Source: Microbacterium radiodurans | GTDB lineage: Bacteria > Actinomycetota > Actinomycetes > Actinomycetales > Microbacteriaceae | Direction of reading: 5' to 3' | DNA: 64,000 nt | NCBI RefSeq assembly: GCF_008710705.1 | Contig: NZ_VYRZ01000001.1 | Coordinates: forward strand, 310,001 to 374,000 | Shown: positions 16,833 through 25,538 of the stretch, in pieces | Layout: each line of letters opens with the position of its first letter | Position numbering within the stretch: position 1 is the stretch's first letter | Notes under the pieces: generated by a model | Databases searched by the model: none | The model's input: only the letters and a program-made list of their open reading frames with translations | What the model was told of the DNA's origin: nothing | Program-made: the position numbers and the translations under genes

Positions 16833-18133
16833 CGCGTCGCCTCCTGTGCCTCGTTCGTGAGCGCCGGCTGACGGAACGCGAGTCGCGACCAGTCGCTGTC
16901 CATGGTGGTGAAGACCGACTGCGGGCTGTCGCCGAAGATCATCGCCTGCGCGTAGCTGAACACCGGGATGGTCTTGGGCACCAGCACCGAGGGCCCCTGG
17001 TAGATGCGGCCGTCGGCGTAGAACTCCTGCATGCCCGCGATGCGCGGGTCATCCGGCGGGGTCGCGTCGGTGGTCGGGGTGAAGCCCAGCTGCGAGGCGT
17101 TGTAGGCCTCGATCACATCGGGCTGGTACAGGTACTCGAGGAAGTCGCGAGCGGCATCCTGATGGCGCGAGGCCTGCGGGATCATCGCAGCGAGGTCCAT
17201 GTTGACGCGGATGGCGCGGTCGGCGGGGTCGTCGGTCATCGGCAGCGGGAAGGTTCCGAGCGGGAGGTCCGGCGCGGTCTTGGCGATCTCGCTGAACGCC
17301 CACGGCCCCTGCAGGTACATCGCCGCCTCGCCGTTCGCGAAGGCGAGGTTGCCGTCGCCGTAGCCGCGGCTCGACGCATCCCGATTGACGTAGGTGGTGG
17401 CGAGCTGCAGCATCCGATCGGCCGGCTCCGTGAAATCCCGAGCGAACGACGTCGCCGAGTCGGGCCCGACGTCGGCGCCTTCGGCGGCGAGACCGTCGAA
17501 GAAGTCGAGGACGTCGAGCGAGCCGCCGATCGCGTAGTCGTACCAGCCCTGGGCGACGGTCCAGTCGTCCTTGAAGGTCGCGTAGAACGGGGTGACGCCG
17601 GCGGCTTCGAGCTCATCGCAGACGGCGATCAGCTCGGACCAGGTCTCGGGCACCTCGAGGCCGAGGTCGTCGAAGATCTGCGTGTTGTAGATCACCGACG
17701 ACGCCATCACCGAGTACGGCAGGGCGCTGATCCGTCCCGCGCAGGTGCCGTACTGGTCCATGAGGGGCTGCAGATCGTCGCGGGTGCTCGACGCCGCGTC
17801 CGTGCCGGTGAGATCGGTGAGCGCGCAGCGCTGCACGAAACGGGCGACCTCGTAGTTGTAGTTCGCGAGCATGATGTCGGGCGGATTGCCGCGCACGAAG
17901 CTCGCGGAGACGACGTCCACGCCCGAGGTGTCCATCTCGACGCGCACACGGTCCTGCGAGGTGTTGTACTGACTCACGACGTCCTGCATGAAGGTGAGAG
18001 CCTCGCGCTTGCTGAAGGTGAATCTGATGGTCTCGCGGCCGTCGGCGGAACACCCGACGAGGAGGGCACCTCCGAGCGTCACGATGGCTGCGGAAGCGAC
18101 GATCCGTCGCATCCGTCTCTTGCGTCCCGACAT
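16829..18133 (-). CDS. Sugar ABC transporter substrate-binding lipoprotein
   Basis: A 434-residue extracellular solute-binding protein (family 1). The signal peptide has an RKRRMRR start, a hydrophobic core and the lipobox LLVGC with lipidated Cys28. The mature part has the usual two-lobed pattern, including SVIYNTQIFDDLGLEVPETW, and an aromatic binding-site segment MYLQGPWAFSEI. Together with the GH13 enzyme, the substrate is probably an alpha-glucoside or maltodextrin. It is transcribed divergently from the ROK regulator across a 124-bp spacer. Confidence 0.92.
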   Translation of the reverse strand: MSGRKRRMRRIVASAAIVTLGGALLVGCSADGRETIRFTFSKREALTFMQDVVSQYNTSQDRVRVEMDTSGVDVVSASFVRGNPPDIMLANYNYEVARFVQRCALTDLTGTDAASSTRDDLQPLMDQYGTCAGRISALPYSVMASSVIYNTQIFDDLGLEVPETWSELIAVCDELEAAGVTPFYATFKDDWTVAQGWYDYAIGGSLDVLDFFDGLAAEGADVGPDSATSFARDFTEPADRMLQLATTYVNRDASSRGYGDGNLAFANGEAAMYLQGPWAFSEIAKTAPDLPLGTFPLPMTDDPADRAIRVNMDLAAMIPQASRHQDAARDFLEYLYQPDVIEAYNASQLGFTPTTDATPPDDPRIAGMQEFYADGRIYQGPSVLVPKTIPVFSYAQAMIFGDSPQSVFTTMDSDWSRLAFRQPALTNEAQEATR

Positions 18134-18187
18134 CCTGCTTCTCCGATCGCGCCGTTGCGTGGGGATCCGCCCGACTTGGCATCCTGA

Positions 18188-18229
18188 TTAGATTTACTCG
18201 CCAAATCAAAGACTTGCGGGCAATATTGC
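18188..18229. promoter_or_regulatory. Candidate operators between sugar operon and ROK regulator
   Basis: Within the divergent spacer, GATTT (18191-18195) and AAATC (18203-18207) form an inverted repeat with a 7-bp centre, and GCAATATTGC (18220-18229) is a perfect 10-bp palindrome. The region is much richer in A/T than its surroundings. Both are reasonable binding sites for the adjacent ROK protein, which would control both directions. Confidence 0.45.
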
Positions 18230-18257
18230 AGGGCGGACTCCGAAAGGTCAATACCCG

Positions 18258-19466
18258 ATGTCGACGACACTCATCCCGGCGCCGCCACGTCCGGCGAGCC
18301 AGGACGCGGTGCTCGCCTTCGCCTGGGATGCCGACGAGTTCACCGCCAGTGACGTCATGGGCGCGACCGGCTTCACCCGGTCGACGACCATCGACGCGAT
18401 GGACGCGCTGGTCGACCTCGGCCTGCTGGCGGAGCTTCCCAACGCACGCCTGGCGGGCGACTACCGCAAGGGGCGGCCGGCGCGGCGATTCGTGCTGCGA
18501 TCGGAGGCCGCTGTGCTCGTCGGCGTCGATGCAGGTCACGTGCACGTGACGGCCACCGTCACCGACCTGCGATCCCGCGCCCTCGCGACGCGGCGCGCGA
18601 CGCTCGTCGTCGACGCCGACGAGGCTCGGGTCCGCGCCGAGCGCATCGAGAGCGTCGTCGACGACGCTCTCGCGGATGCCGGGCGGTCACGAGCGGACGT
18701 GCTGGCGATCTGCGTCGGCGTGCCGGCGCCGGTCGACGCCGCGGGACGATCGCCGCGGCATCCGAGCGGCTTCTGGGAACGGATGAATCCCGGCCTCGTC
18801 GACGCGCTCGCGTGGGCGCCGATCGTGCGCATCGACAACGATGCGTCCCTCGCTGCCGTGGCCGAGGGGTCGGTGGGCGCGGCGGCCGGATGCCGGGACT
18901 TCATCGCCCTGCTGGCGGGCAGTCGGCTCGGGGCCGGTGTCGTGGTCGACGGAAACCTGCTGCGGGGCCGTCACGGCGGAGTGGGCGAGATGGTCGCGTT
19001 CGATCACGTCATCGGCGTCGAAGGCGCCTCGGGCCTGGGGCAGCGGGCGACGGAATGGGCGTCGGAGGCGGCGGCGACCGGAGAGCTGTCAGCCGGCAGC
19101 GCGCTGTCGGCCATCCCGGCCGGCGAGCTCGACGCCCGCGCGATCCTCGAGGCCGCCGCGCACGGCGATGCCGACGCGCTGCGGATCGCCGAGCGCGTCG
19201 GCCACGCGCTCGCTCGGATCGTGAGTGTCCTCGGCAGCATGTTCGACCCGCAGCGCGTCGTCGTCTCGGGCGGCATCTCGGCCGGTGTCGAGGAGGTCGT
19301 CGCCGCGGCGCGGCGGTTCCTGCCGACCGATCTCGACCTGCCCGCGCCCGAACTCGTCGCCTCCGGACTCGGCGCGGACGTCGTCGTCGTGGGCGCCGTC
19401 GCCGCAGCCGCCGAGTCCGCGCGGACGTCCGCCCTCACCGTCTGGGCCTCCCCCGCAACCCGCTGA
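18258..19466 (+). CDS. ROK-family transcriptional regulator without the zinc motif
   Basis: A 402-residue protein. Residues 14-65 form a winged helix (TASDVMGATGFTRSTTIDAM followed by a wing), then a ROK sugar-kinase-like domain with CVGVPAPVD, the catalytic-type aspartate in RIDNDASLAAVAE and GSRLGAGVVVDGNLLRGRHG. The usual ROK zinc site (His plus CxCGxxGCxE after GGxGE) is absent: after GGVGEMVAFDHV the sequence continues without cysteines. ROK repressors respond to sugars or sugar phosphates. Its position implies control of the divergent oligosaccharide operon. Confidence 0.88.
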   Translation: MSTTLIPAPPRPASQDAVLAFAWDADEFTASDVMGATGFTRSTTIDAMDALVDLGLLAELPNARLAGDYRKGRPARRFVLRSEAAVLVGVDAGHVHVTATVTDLRSRALATRRATLVVDADEARVRAERIESVVDDALADAGRSRADVLAICVGVPAPVDAAGRSPRHPSGFWERMNPGLVDALAWAPIVRIDNDASLAAVAEGSVGAAAGCRDFIALLAGSRLGAGVVVDGNLLRGRHGGVGEMVAFDHVIGVEGASGLGQRATEWASEAAATGELSAGSALSAIPAGELDARAILEAAAHGDADALRIAERVGHALARIVSVLGSMFDPQRVVVSGGISAGVEEVVAAARRFLPTDLDLPAPELVASGLGADVVVVGAVAAAAESARTSALTVWASPATR

Positions 19467-19472
19467 CGACCG

Positions 19473-19859
19473 TCAGCGGGCACGGCGGATGCGGATCGGG
19501 CCTCTCGCGGTCGACGGGTCGACCACGACGCCGCGCTGGGTGATCTCGACCTCGCCGTCGGCCACGAGACGGCGCGCGGCGCGGCGCGCAGGTTCCATGA
19601 GATCGCGCCAATCGTCACCGCCGACGGCGCGCGCCGCCTCGGACGGGCAGATCGTCGCGTCGGCCGCGCGTGCGGCGAGCAGCTCGCGGATGGAAGCCGC
19701 CAGCCTCTCGTCGACGGGTCGGATGCCGCGCCGCCGACACGCGTCGGAGCAGTACCGCACCTCGTCCCAGTTCTTCGCCCACTTCGCGCGCCACTGCATC
19801 TCGCGCCCGCACGACGCGCACGTCTTCGGCGGCGGGGTCGGGGATCCGGAGCGGGTCAT
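19473..19859 (-). CDS. DUF2256/DUF3253-domain protein
   Basis: A 128-residue protein joining two small domains. Residues 10-45 are a DUF2256-type zinc finger: KTCASCGREM, a run of Trp and basic residues (WRAKWAKNWDEVRYCSDACR), with four cysteines. Residues 48-120 match DUF3253, a winged-helix-like domain (ICPSEAARAVGGDDWRDLM, then RRLVADGEVEITQRG). DNA binding is plausible but unproven. ATG 19859 is chosen; an in-frame start at 19898 would add 13 residues and cannot be excluded. It is convergent with the ROK gene, 6 bp apart. Confidence 0.78.
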   Translation of the reverse strand: MTRSGSPTPPPKTCASCGREMQWRAKWAKNWDEVRYCSDACRRRGIRPVDERLAASIRELLAARAADATICPSEAARAVGGDDWRDLMEPARRAARRLVADGEVEITQRGVVVDPSTARGPIRIRRAR

Positions 19860-19947
19860 TCCTCCAGTCTCGGCAACTGGCACGCGCACCGCGACCATCT
19901 TGACGCCGCTCCCGCCGGCCGCCCGCCCTCGCGAGTTGCGGGACGGG

Positions 19948-20970
19948 TCAGGGGCGGACGAGCGGGATGACCTGCTCGGCGAAGCGCTCCAGCTCCTCGA
20001 GGGCGGGCGAGAACTGCAGCAGGAGGGTGTCGACCCCGACGTCCTCGAAGGCGCGGATGCGGTCGGCGACCTGCTGCGGCGTGCCGATCAGCTCGGGCCG
20101 GAGGCCGCGGTTCGACACCGAGTACTCACGCAGGCTGATCTCGACGTCGAGCTGCGACTTGGTCACGAAGTCCTGGTACGACTCGTAGGCCGCTCCGGAG
20201 CGCACGTCGGTGATTCGCGCGAGCTCGGCCTGTGCCTCCTCCTCGGTGTCGCGGACGATCGCGAACGCCGCCATCCCGAAGTGACGGAACGCGGGCTTGC
20301 CGGCGCGCTCGCGTCGCGCCCGCATGTCGCCGACCTTCGTGCGGAGCTCGTCGACCGTGCCGCCGTGAGTCACGTAGGCGTCGGCGAATCCCGCGATCGC
20401 GGCGCGACCCGCCTCGCTCTCGCCGCCCGCGTAGATGAGCGGCGGCGTCTCGGGTTTGGGCTCGAGGTGCGTGCCCTCGAGCGAGAAGTGGCGCCCGTCG
20501 TGGCTGAACGGAGTCTGCGTCCACAGCCCGCGCAGCACATCGACGTACTCGGTGGTCAGCGCGTAGCGATCATCGTGATCGGCGAACGAGATACCGTACT
20601 GGCGCGCCTCCTCGGCCCACCACGCCGACACGACGTTGAGGGTGAATCGACCCTGCGCGATCTCCTGGATCGTCGCGGCCTGCTTCGCGGCGAGCGCGAC
20701 GGGGTGGTAGCTCGGACGCAGCGCGGCCATGATCTCGAGGCGAGAGGTCACCGCCGCGGTCGCGGTCGCGATGGCCCAGGCGTCGAGCGCGGGGCCGGCG
20801 TGCCCCTTGATGTCGTTGAGGTTGAGCTCGGGGACGAGCGTGACGTCGAAGCCGCCGTCCTCCGCGGCCCGAGCGATGCGGGCGATGTGCTCGAACGTCG
20901 CAGGGGTCTCCTCGTCGGCGACGTTGCGCAGCCATCCGCCGTAGGTGGGCGTCCAGTATCCGAATCTCAT
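19948..20970 (-). CDS. LLM-class flavin-dependent oxidoreductase (SsuD/SfnG-like)
   Basis: A 340-residue luciferase-like monooxygenase. N-terminal RFGYWTPTYGGWLR, SRLEIMAALRPSYHPVALA and QGRFTLNVVSAWW are characteristic of the alkanesulfonate/dimethylsulfone monooxygenase group, which uses FMNH2 from a partner reductase to release sulfite or similar. The His in SYHPV and the Arg in LREYSVSNRGLRPELIG are likely active-site residues. No flavin reductase or sulfonate transporter is adjacent, so the substrate is unassigned. Start ATG 20970. Confidence 0.85.
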   Translation of the reverse strand: MRFGYWTPTYGGWLRNVADEETPATFEHIARIARAAEDGGFDVTLVPELNLNDIKGHAGPALDAWAIATATAAVTSRLEIMAALRPSYHPVALAAKQAATIQEIAQGRFTLNVVSAWWAEEARQYGISFADHDDRYALTTEYVDVLRGLWTQTPFSHDGRHFSLEGTHLEPKPETPPLIYAGGESEAGRAAIAGFADAYVTHGGTVDELRTKVGDMRARRERAGKPAFRHFGMAAFAIVRDTEEEAQAELARITDVRSGAAYESYQDFVTKSQLDVEISLREYSVSNRGLRPELIGTPQQVADRIRAFEDVGVDTLLLQFSPALEELERFAEQVIPLVRP

Positions 20971-21103
20971 CCGTCATCCTCTCCGTGGTCGATCCTCACA
21001 CGGTCCGACGGGGCGGAGCGGGGCCGCCGGTATCCGTTGTCATGCGCCGTCACGGATGCGCGGCACGGCCCGACGGGCAGGCGGCGGCGCTTAGCCTGGC
21101 GGT

Positions 21104-22057
21104 ATGTCGGATTCGCCTCGGGTGTACGTGATCCATGAGAACGAGGAGTGGTGGCCGCCGTTCGCCGCCGCGTTCGAGGCCGCGGGGGTGCCCGCGGAGC
21201 AGTGGCTGCTGACCGACGGGTCGATCGATCTCGACGCCGAGCCGCCGCAGGGCGTGTTCTGGTCGCGCCTGTCGGCGTCGGCGCACACCCGCGACCACGC
21301 CGAGTCGAAGGAGTTCGGCCGGGCCGTGCTGCGATGGCTCGAGTCCTGGGGCCGAACCGTCATCGGCGGCAGCCACGTGCTCGAGTTCGAGGTCAGCAAG
21401 GTCGCGCAGCACGCCGCACTCCGGCGCGCCGGCATCGACGTGCCGCGCACGGTCGCGGTGTTCGGGACCTCCGACCTGAAGCGCCGCGCCCGCGAGTTCG
21501 CACCTCCGTTCATCAGCAAGCACAACCAGGGCGGCAAGGGTCTCGGCGTCCGCCGGTGGGACTCGCACGACGAGTTCGACGCCTGGGTCGACGGTGCCGA
21601 GTTCGAGCCGTCGCCCGACGGCATCACCCTGATCCAGGAGTTCCTGTTCGCCCGTGAGCCGTTCGTCACGCGTGCGGAGTACGTCGCGGGGGATTTCGTC
21701 TATGCGGTGCGGGTCGACACGAGCGCGGGCAGCTTCGAGCTGTGCCCCGCCGATGCGTGCGTGATCGACCCCGGCGCCGGCGCGCTCGAGCCGGTGTTCC
21801 CGCCGTTCGCGCTGCGCGACGAGGTCACCGGCGAGCACCCGCTCGTGGCTGAGCACCGCGCGTTCCTGCGGGCCAACGACATCCGCATCGCCGGGATCGA
21901 GTTCGTCGAGACGATCGACGGGCGCCTCGTGACCTACGACGTCAACACCAACACGAACTACAACCCCGACGTGGAGGCGCTCGCGCCCCTCTCGGGGCCG
22001 GGTGACATCGCCCGCTTCCTCGGCTCGCTCCTGCCCGAGCGCGTTCCCTCGGCCTGA
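21104..22057 (+). CDS. ATP-grasp superfamily ligase (RimK-like)
   Basis: A 317-residue protein with an ATP-grasp core. FISKHNQGGKGLGVRRW supplies the ATP-binding lysine and glycine-rich loop near residues 139-155, ITLIQEFLF is the hinge, and AGIEFVETIDGRLVTYDVN with NTNTNYNP holds metal-binding Glu and Asn. The N-terminal SDSPRVYVIHENEEWWPPFA is a pre-ATP-grasp fold. These enzymes couple a carboxylate to an amine or thiol. The partner substrate is unknown and no peptide or secondary-metabolite genes flank it. Confidence 0.78.
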   Translation: MSDSPRVYVIHENEEWWPPFAAAFEAAGVPAEQWLLTDGSIDLDAEPPQGVFWSRLSASAHTRDHAESKEFGRAVLRWLESWGRTVIGGSHVLEFEVSKVAQHAALRRAGIDVPRTVAVFGTSDLKRRAREFAPPFISKHNQGGKGLGVRRWDSHDEFDAWVDGAEFEPSPDGITLIQEFLFAREPFVTRAEYVAGDFVYAVRVDTSAGSFELCPADACVIDPGAGALEPVFPPFALRDEVTGEHPLVAEHRAFLRANDIRIAGIEFVETIDGRLVTYDVNTNTNYNPDVEALAPLSGPGDIARFLGSLLPERVPSA

Positions 22058-22263
22058 CCCGCGCCGCCGGACCCGACACACCGGTGCCTCACCCCGCATC
22101 GGAGGTGATCGGCGGGCCGGAGGTGGGATGCCGCGCGAAAGCCCTCCGGTGCGGCGATCTCCTCCGCAGCCCGGCGCGCACCGGCCCGCACCCACCCGAT
22201 AGCGCCAACCCGCCGCGAACACAAGCGATAGGGGACGTCCGACGCGGTTCCTACGCTGACTCC

Positions 22264-23817
22264 GTGCTCCGAAACCTCGTTCTCGTGCTGGGCGACCAGC
22301 TCGACCCCGACGCGAGCGGGTTCGACGACTTCGACCCGGCGCAGGATGCCGTGTGGATGGCCGAGGTCGCCGAGGAGTCCACACACGTCTGGAGCTCGAA
22401 GCCCCGCACCGCCGTGTTCCTCGCCGCGATGCGCCATTTCGCCGCGGATCAGCGCGACGCCGGACACACGCTGCACTACACGGAGCTGGACGCACGGGGC
22501 AACAGGGGCACGTTCGCCGACCAGCTCGCCGCCGACCTGGCGAAGCTGAAGCCCGAAGCGCTCGTCATGACCGAGCCCGGCGAGTGGCGGGTGCTCGAGG
22601 CTCTGCGGCAGGTGGCGGATGCCGCCGGCATCCCCCTCGAGATCCGCGACGACCGTCACTTCTTCTCGACCGTCGCCGAGTTCGCCGAGCATGCCGAGGG
22701 GCGGGCGACGCTGCGGATGGAGTACTTCTATCGCGAGATGCGTCAGCGCCACGGCATCCTCATGACAGAGCGCGGTCAGCCCATCGGCGGCCAGTGGAAC
22801 TACGACGCCGACAACCGGAAGGCGTTCCCGAAGCAGGGTCCCGGACTCGTTCCGCCGCGCGCCGCCTTCCCGCCCGACGAGATCACGCGCGAAGTCCTCG
22901 CGCTCGTCGAGAAGGAGTTCGGCGAGCACCCCGGCTCGCTCGACACGTTCGCCTGGCCGGTCACCCGCGCTCAGGCGCTCGAGGCCCTCGAGACGTTCGT
23001 CGACGAGCGGCTGCCCGGCTTCGGCGATGCTCAGGACGCGATGTGGCCGGGCGAGCCGTGGCTGTGGCACGCCCACCTGTCGTCGTCGATGAACCTGAAG
23101 CTGCTGCATCCCCGCGAGGTCATCGCGGCCGCGGAGACCGCCTACCGCGAGAAGCGCGCCCCGCTGTCCGCCGTCGAGGGGTTCATCCGGCAGATCCTCG
23201 GGTGGCGCGAGTACGTACGCGGCATCTACTGGACCCAGATGCCGGGCTACCTGCACCGGAACGCCTTCGAGGCCTTCGAACCGCTGCCCGACTGGTACTG
23301 GACGGGCGACACTCCGATGGCGTGCCTGCAGGATGCCATTGACACGACGCTCGAGAACGGCTACGCGCACCACATCCAGCGCCTCATGGTCACCGGCCTC
23401 TACGCGATGCTGCTCGGGGTCGACCCGCGCGAGGTGCACGCCTGGTACCTCGCGGTCTATGTCGACGCCGTCGAATGGGCCGAGCTTCCGAACACCCTGG
23501 GCATGAGTCAGTACGCCGACGGCGGGCTCATGGGCAGCAAGCCCTACGCGGCGACGGGCAAGTACATCGACCGCATGAGCCCGTACTGCAGGATGTGCCC
23601 GTTCGACCCGGCGAAGCGCGTCGGCGACGATGCCTGCCCCTTCACGACCCTCTACTGGGACTACCTCATCCGACACGAGGAGCCGCTCGCCGAGAACCAC
23701 CGTATGGCGCTGCAGGTGAAGAACCTGGCGCGCCTCGACGACGACGAGGTCGCGGCGATCCGTGATCGCGCCGACGCCATCAGGAGCGGCGATGTCGCGG
23801 TTCCGAGCCACGGGTGA
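22264..23817 (+). CDS. Iron-sulfur photolyase/cryptochrome (FeS-BCP type)
   Basis: A 517-residue deoxyribodipyrimidine-photolyase-related protein. The N-terminus LRNLVLVLGDQLDPD is diagnostic for the FeS-BCP (PhrB/CryB) class. Four cysteines expected to hold a 4Fe-4S cluster are present: one in PMACLQDA, two in YCRMCPFDP and one in DDACPF. FAD-contacting motifs include GWREYVRGIYW and YAHHIQRLMVTGLYA. It would repair UV lesions, probably (6-4) photoproducts. GTG 22264 fixes the N-terminus at the family start. The spacer 22058-22263 shows nothing recognisable. Confidence 0.93.
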   Translation: MLRNLVLVLGDQLDPDASGFDDFDPAQDAVWMAEVAEESTHVWSSKPRTAVFLAAMRHFAADQRDAGHTLHYTELDARGNRGTFADQLAADLAKLKPEALVMTEPGEWRVLEALRQVADAAGIPLEIRDDRHFFSTVAEFAEHAEGRATLRMEYFYREMRQRHGILMTERGQPIGGQWNYDADNRKAFPKQGPGLVPPRAAFPPDEITREVLALVEKEFGEHPGSLDTFAWPVTRAQALEALETFVDERLPGFGDAQDAMWPGEPWLWHAHLSSSMNLKLLHPREVIAAAETAYREKRAPLSAVEGFIRQILGWREYVRGIYWTQMPGYLHRNAFEAFEPLPDWYWTGDTPMACLQDAIDTTLENGYAHHIQRLMVTGLYAMLLGVDPREVHAWYLAVYVDAVEWAELPNTLGMSQYADGGLMGSKPYAATGKYIDRMSPYCRMCPFDPAKRVGDDACPFTTLYWDYLIRHEEPLAENHRMALQVKNLARLDDDEVAAIRDRADAIRSGDVAVPSHG

Positions 23818-23860
23818 TCGCCTATATCGCGGTCGATAACTCTCGGGGTACGGTGAGGTC

Positions 23861-24304
23861 ATGGACATCCGTACGGAACGCGAGGCGGCAGGCATGAGCC
23901 AGTCGCAGCTCGCTCGGGCAGCGGGCGTGCCGCAGCCGAACATCTCCGCTTACGAGAACGGTCGCCGTCAGCCGACTCCCGCCGTCATGGACAGGATCCG
24001 GCGAGCTCTGCTCGCCGACCTCTCGGCGCGCGTGCATCGGCAGCGAGCGGAGATCCACCGCATCGTCGCCGAGCATCATGCGGCGGCGCCTCGCATCTTC
24101 GGCTCGGTGGCACGAGGAGAGGCGTCCGACGCGTCCGACGTCGACCTGCTCGTCGACTTCACCCCCGAGGCAGGCCTTCTCGACGAGGTCGGACTCCGTA
24201 TCGCCCTCACGGATCTGCTTCAGGTCGATGTCGATGTCGTCGCCTCCGACACCCTCCGCGGCGACGTACGCGACCGCATCCTGAGCGAGGCCGTGGCGGT
24301 ATGA
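23861..24304 (+). CDS. HTH-MNT fusion antitoxin of a HEPN/MNT module
   Basis: A 147-residue protein. Residues 3-48 are an Xre-type helix-turn-helix (REAAGMSQSQLARAAGVPQP, then ISAYENGRRQP). Residues 75-147 are a minimal nucleotidyltransferase with the active-site signature GSx10DxD (Gly81-Ser82, Asp93 and Asp95) and a third acidic position in QVDVDVV. In MntA-HepT modules the MNT protein adds AMP to the toxin. The fused DNA-binding domain here suggests it also represses its own operon. It overlaps the HEPN gene by 4 bp (ATGA). Confidence 0.88.
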   Translation: MDIRTEREAAGMSQSQLARAAGVPQPNISAYENGRRQPTPAVMDRIRRALLADLSARVHRQRAEIHRIVAEHHAAAPRIFGSVARGEASDASDVDLLVDFTPEAGLLDEVGLRIALTDLLQVDVDVVASDTLRGDVRDRILSEAVAV

Positions 24305-24651
24305 GCGACGAGATGAGCAAGGCGCGCGACGCGGCCGCACGTGTCGTCTCGGTGTGCGATGTCATCACCGGCATCGTGGCGAGCGGCGAGGCTGCCTTCC
24401 TCGACGACATCCGGGCGCAGTGGGCGGCGGAGATGGGACTCATCCGCATCGGTGAGGCGGTCTCGAAGATCCCCCTCGCCGTGCGTGAGCGCTTCGACGA
24501 TCAGCCATGGCGCCAGATCATCGGGATGCGCAACTTCGCGGCGCACCAGTACGACGATCTCGACCCGCGTCGCGTGTGGCGAACGCTCGTGACGGACGTG
24601 CCGCGGCTGCGCGAGTATCTGACCGCCACCGTCCTGGCGGATCGCGAATGA
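24301..24651 (+). CDS. HEPN (DUF86/HepT-like) RNase toxin
   Basis: A 116-residue all-helical HEPN protein with the complete RX4HXY motif: Arg77, His82 and Tyr84 in MRNFAAHQY. In HepT proteins Arg and His form the RNase site and the Tyr is the residue adenylylated by the MNT partner. Length and motif are normal, so the toxin looks active. The following UbiA gene begins inside its stop codon (ATGA), so the toxin-antitoxin pair and the carotenoid-type genes may lie on one transcript. Confidence 0.9.
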   Translation: MSDEMSKARDAAARVVSVCDVITGIVASGEAAFLDDIRAQWAAEMGLIRIGEAVSKIPLAVRERFDDQPWRQIIGMRNFAAHQYDDLDPRRVWRTLVTDVPRLREYLTATVLADRE

Positions 24652-25538
24652 CGACAGCCGATCCGAGGAGCACCGCCATCACCCGCCAGACATCGACCGC
24701 GGCGCGCCTCGTCCACATCTCGCGCCCCGTCCTGTGGATCAACACGATCGGCACCGGCGCCCTCGGCATGTGGCTGACGGGCCAGCTGATCGACGTCGCG
24801 GCGATCCCGCTCCTGGTCTGGCTGACGCTGCCGTTCAACCTCCTGATCTACGGCGTCAACGACATCTTCGACCAGGAGACCGACGCGCTGAACGCGCGCA
24901 AGGGCGGGGTCGAGGGCGCCCGCATCGAGCAGCGCGAGGTGAAGCTCATCGCGTGGGCAGTGGCGATCACCAACATCCCGTTCCTGATCTACTTCGTCCT
25001 CGCCCTGCCGATCGCCGCCGTCGGACTGATCGTGCTGTACTCCGCGGTGTTCGTCTTCTACTCCGCGCCGCCGCTGCGGTTCAAGGCGCGGCCCTTCCTC
25101 GACTCGCTGAGCAACGCCGCATACGGGCTGCCGCTTCTGATCATGCCGGTCGCGCTCGGTGCGCCGCCGGTATGGCCGGCGGTGATCGGCCTCCTCGCAT
25201 GGAGCGTTGCCAAGCACGCTTATGACGCCGTGCAGGACATCGAGGAGGACCGCGAGGCGGGCATCACCACGACCGCCGTCCTCCTCGGCGCCCGCGGCAC
25301 CGCCCTGTGGAGCGGGGCGTGGTGGCTTGCTTCGAGCGTGCTCTTCGCTCTCGTGAGCATCCCGGTCGCGGCGGTCAATATCGCGATCGCGGGCACTCTC
25401 GTCGTCTGGATGCTGCTCCGCCCGACGCCCGCGACAGGCCGACGCCTCTACCCGGTCTCGGTCGCGTTCCCGTACGTCGCCGGGTCGGTCGCGAGCGGAC
25501 TGCTGCTGGCGGCCATGTTCCTCGGGGTCTACCCGTGA
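24648..25538 (+). CDS. UbiA-family prenyltransferase (lycopene elongase-like)
   Basis: A 296-residue membrane prenyltransferase with eight or nine helices. The first Asp-rich motif is NDIFDQETD (residues 71-79) and the second DAVQDIEEDREAG, both binding Mg-diphosphate. The sequence after the first motif, ALNARKGGVEG, resembles lycopene elongase/CrtEb and LyeJ proteins that add C5 units to lycopene. Its ATG 24648 overlaps the HEPN stop and its own stop overlaps the next start (GTGA), indicating a coupled operon with the desaturase. Substrate assignment is inference. Confidence 0.8.
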   Translation: MTTADPRSTAITRQTSTAARLVHISRPVLWINTIGTGALGMWLTGQLIDVAAIPLLVWLTLPFNLLIYGVNDIFDQETDALNARKGGVEGARIEQREVKLIAWAVAITNIPFLIYFVLALPIAAVGLIVLYSAVFVFYSAPPLRFKARPFLDSLSNAAYGLPLLIMPVALGAPPVWPAVIGLLAWSVAKHAYDAVQDIEEDREAGITTTAVLLGARGTALWSGAWWLASSVLFALVSIPVAAVNIAIAGTLVVWMLLRPTPATGRRLYPVSVAFPYVAGSVASGLLLAAMFLGVYP

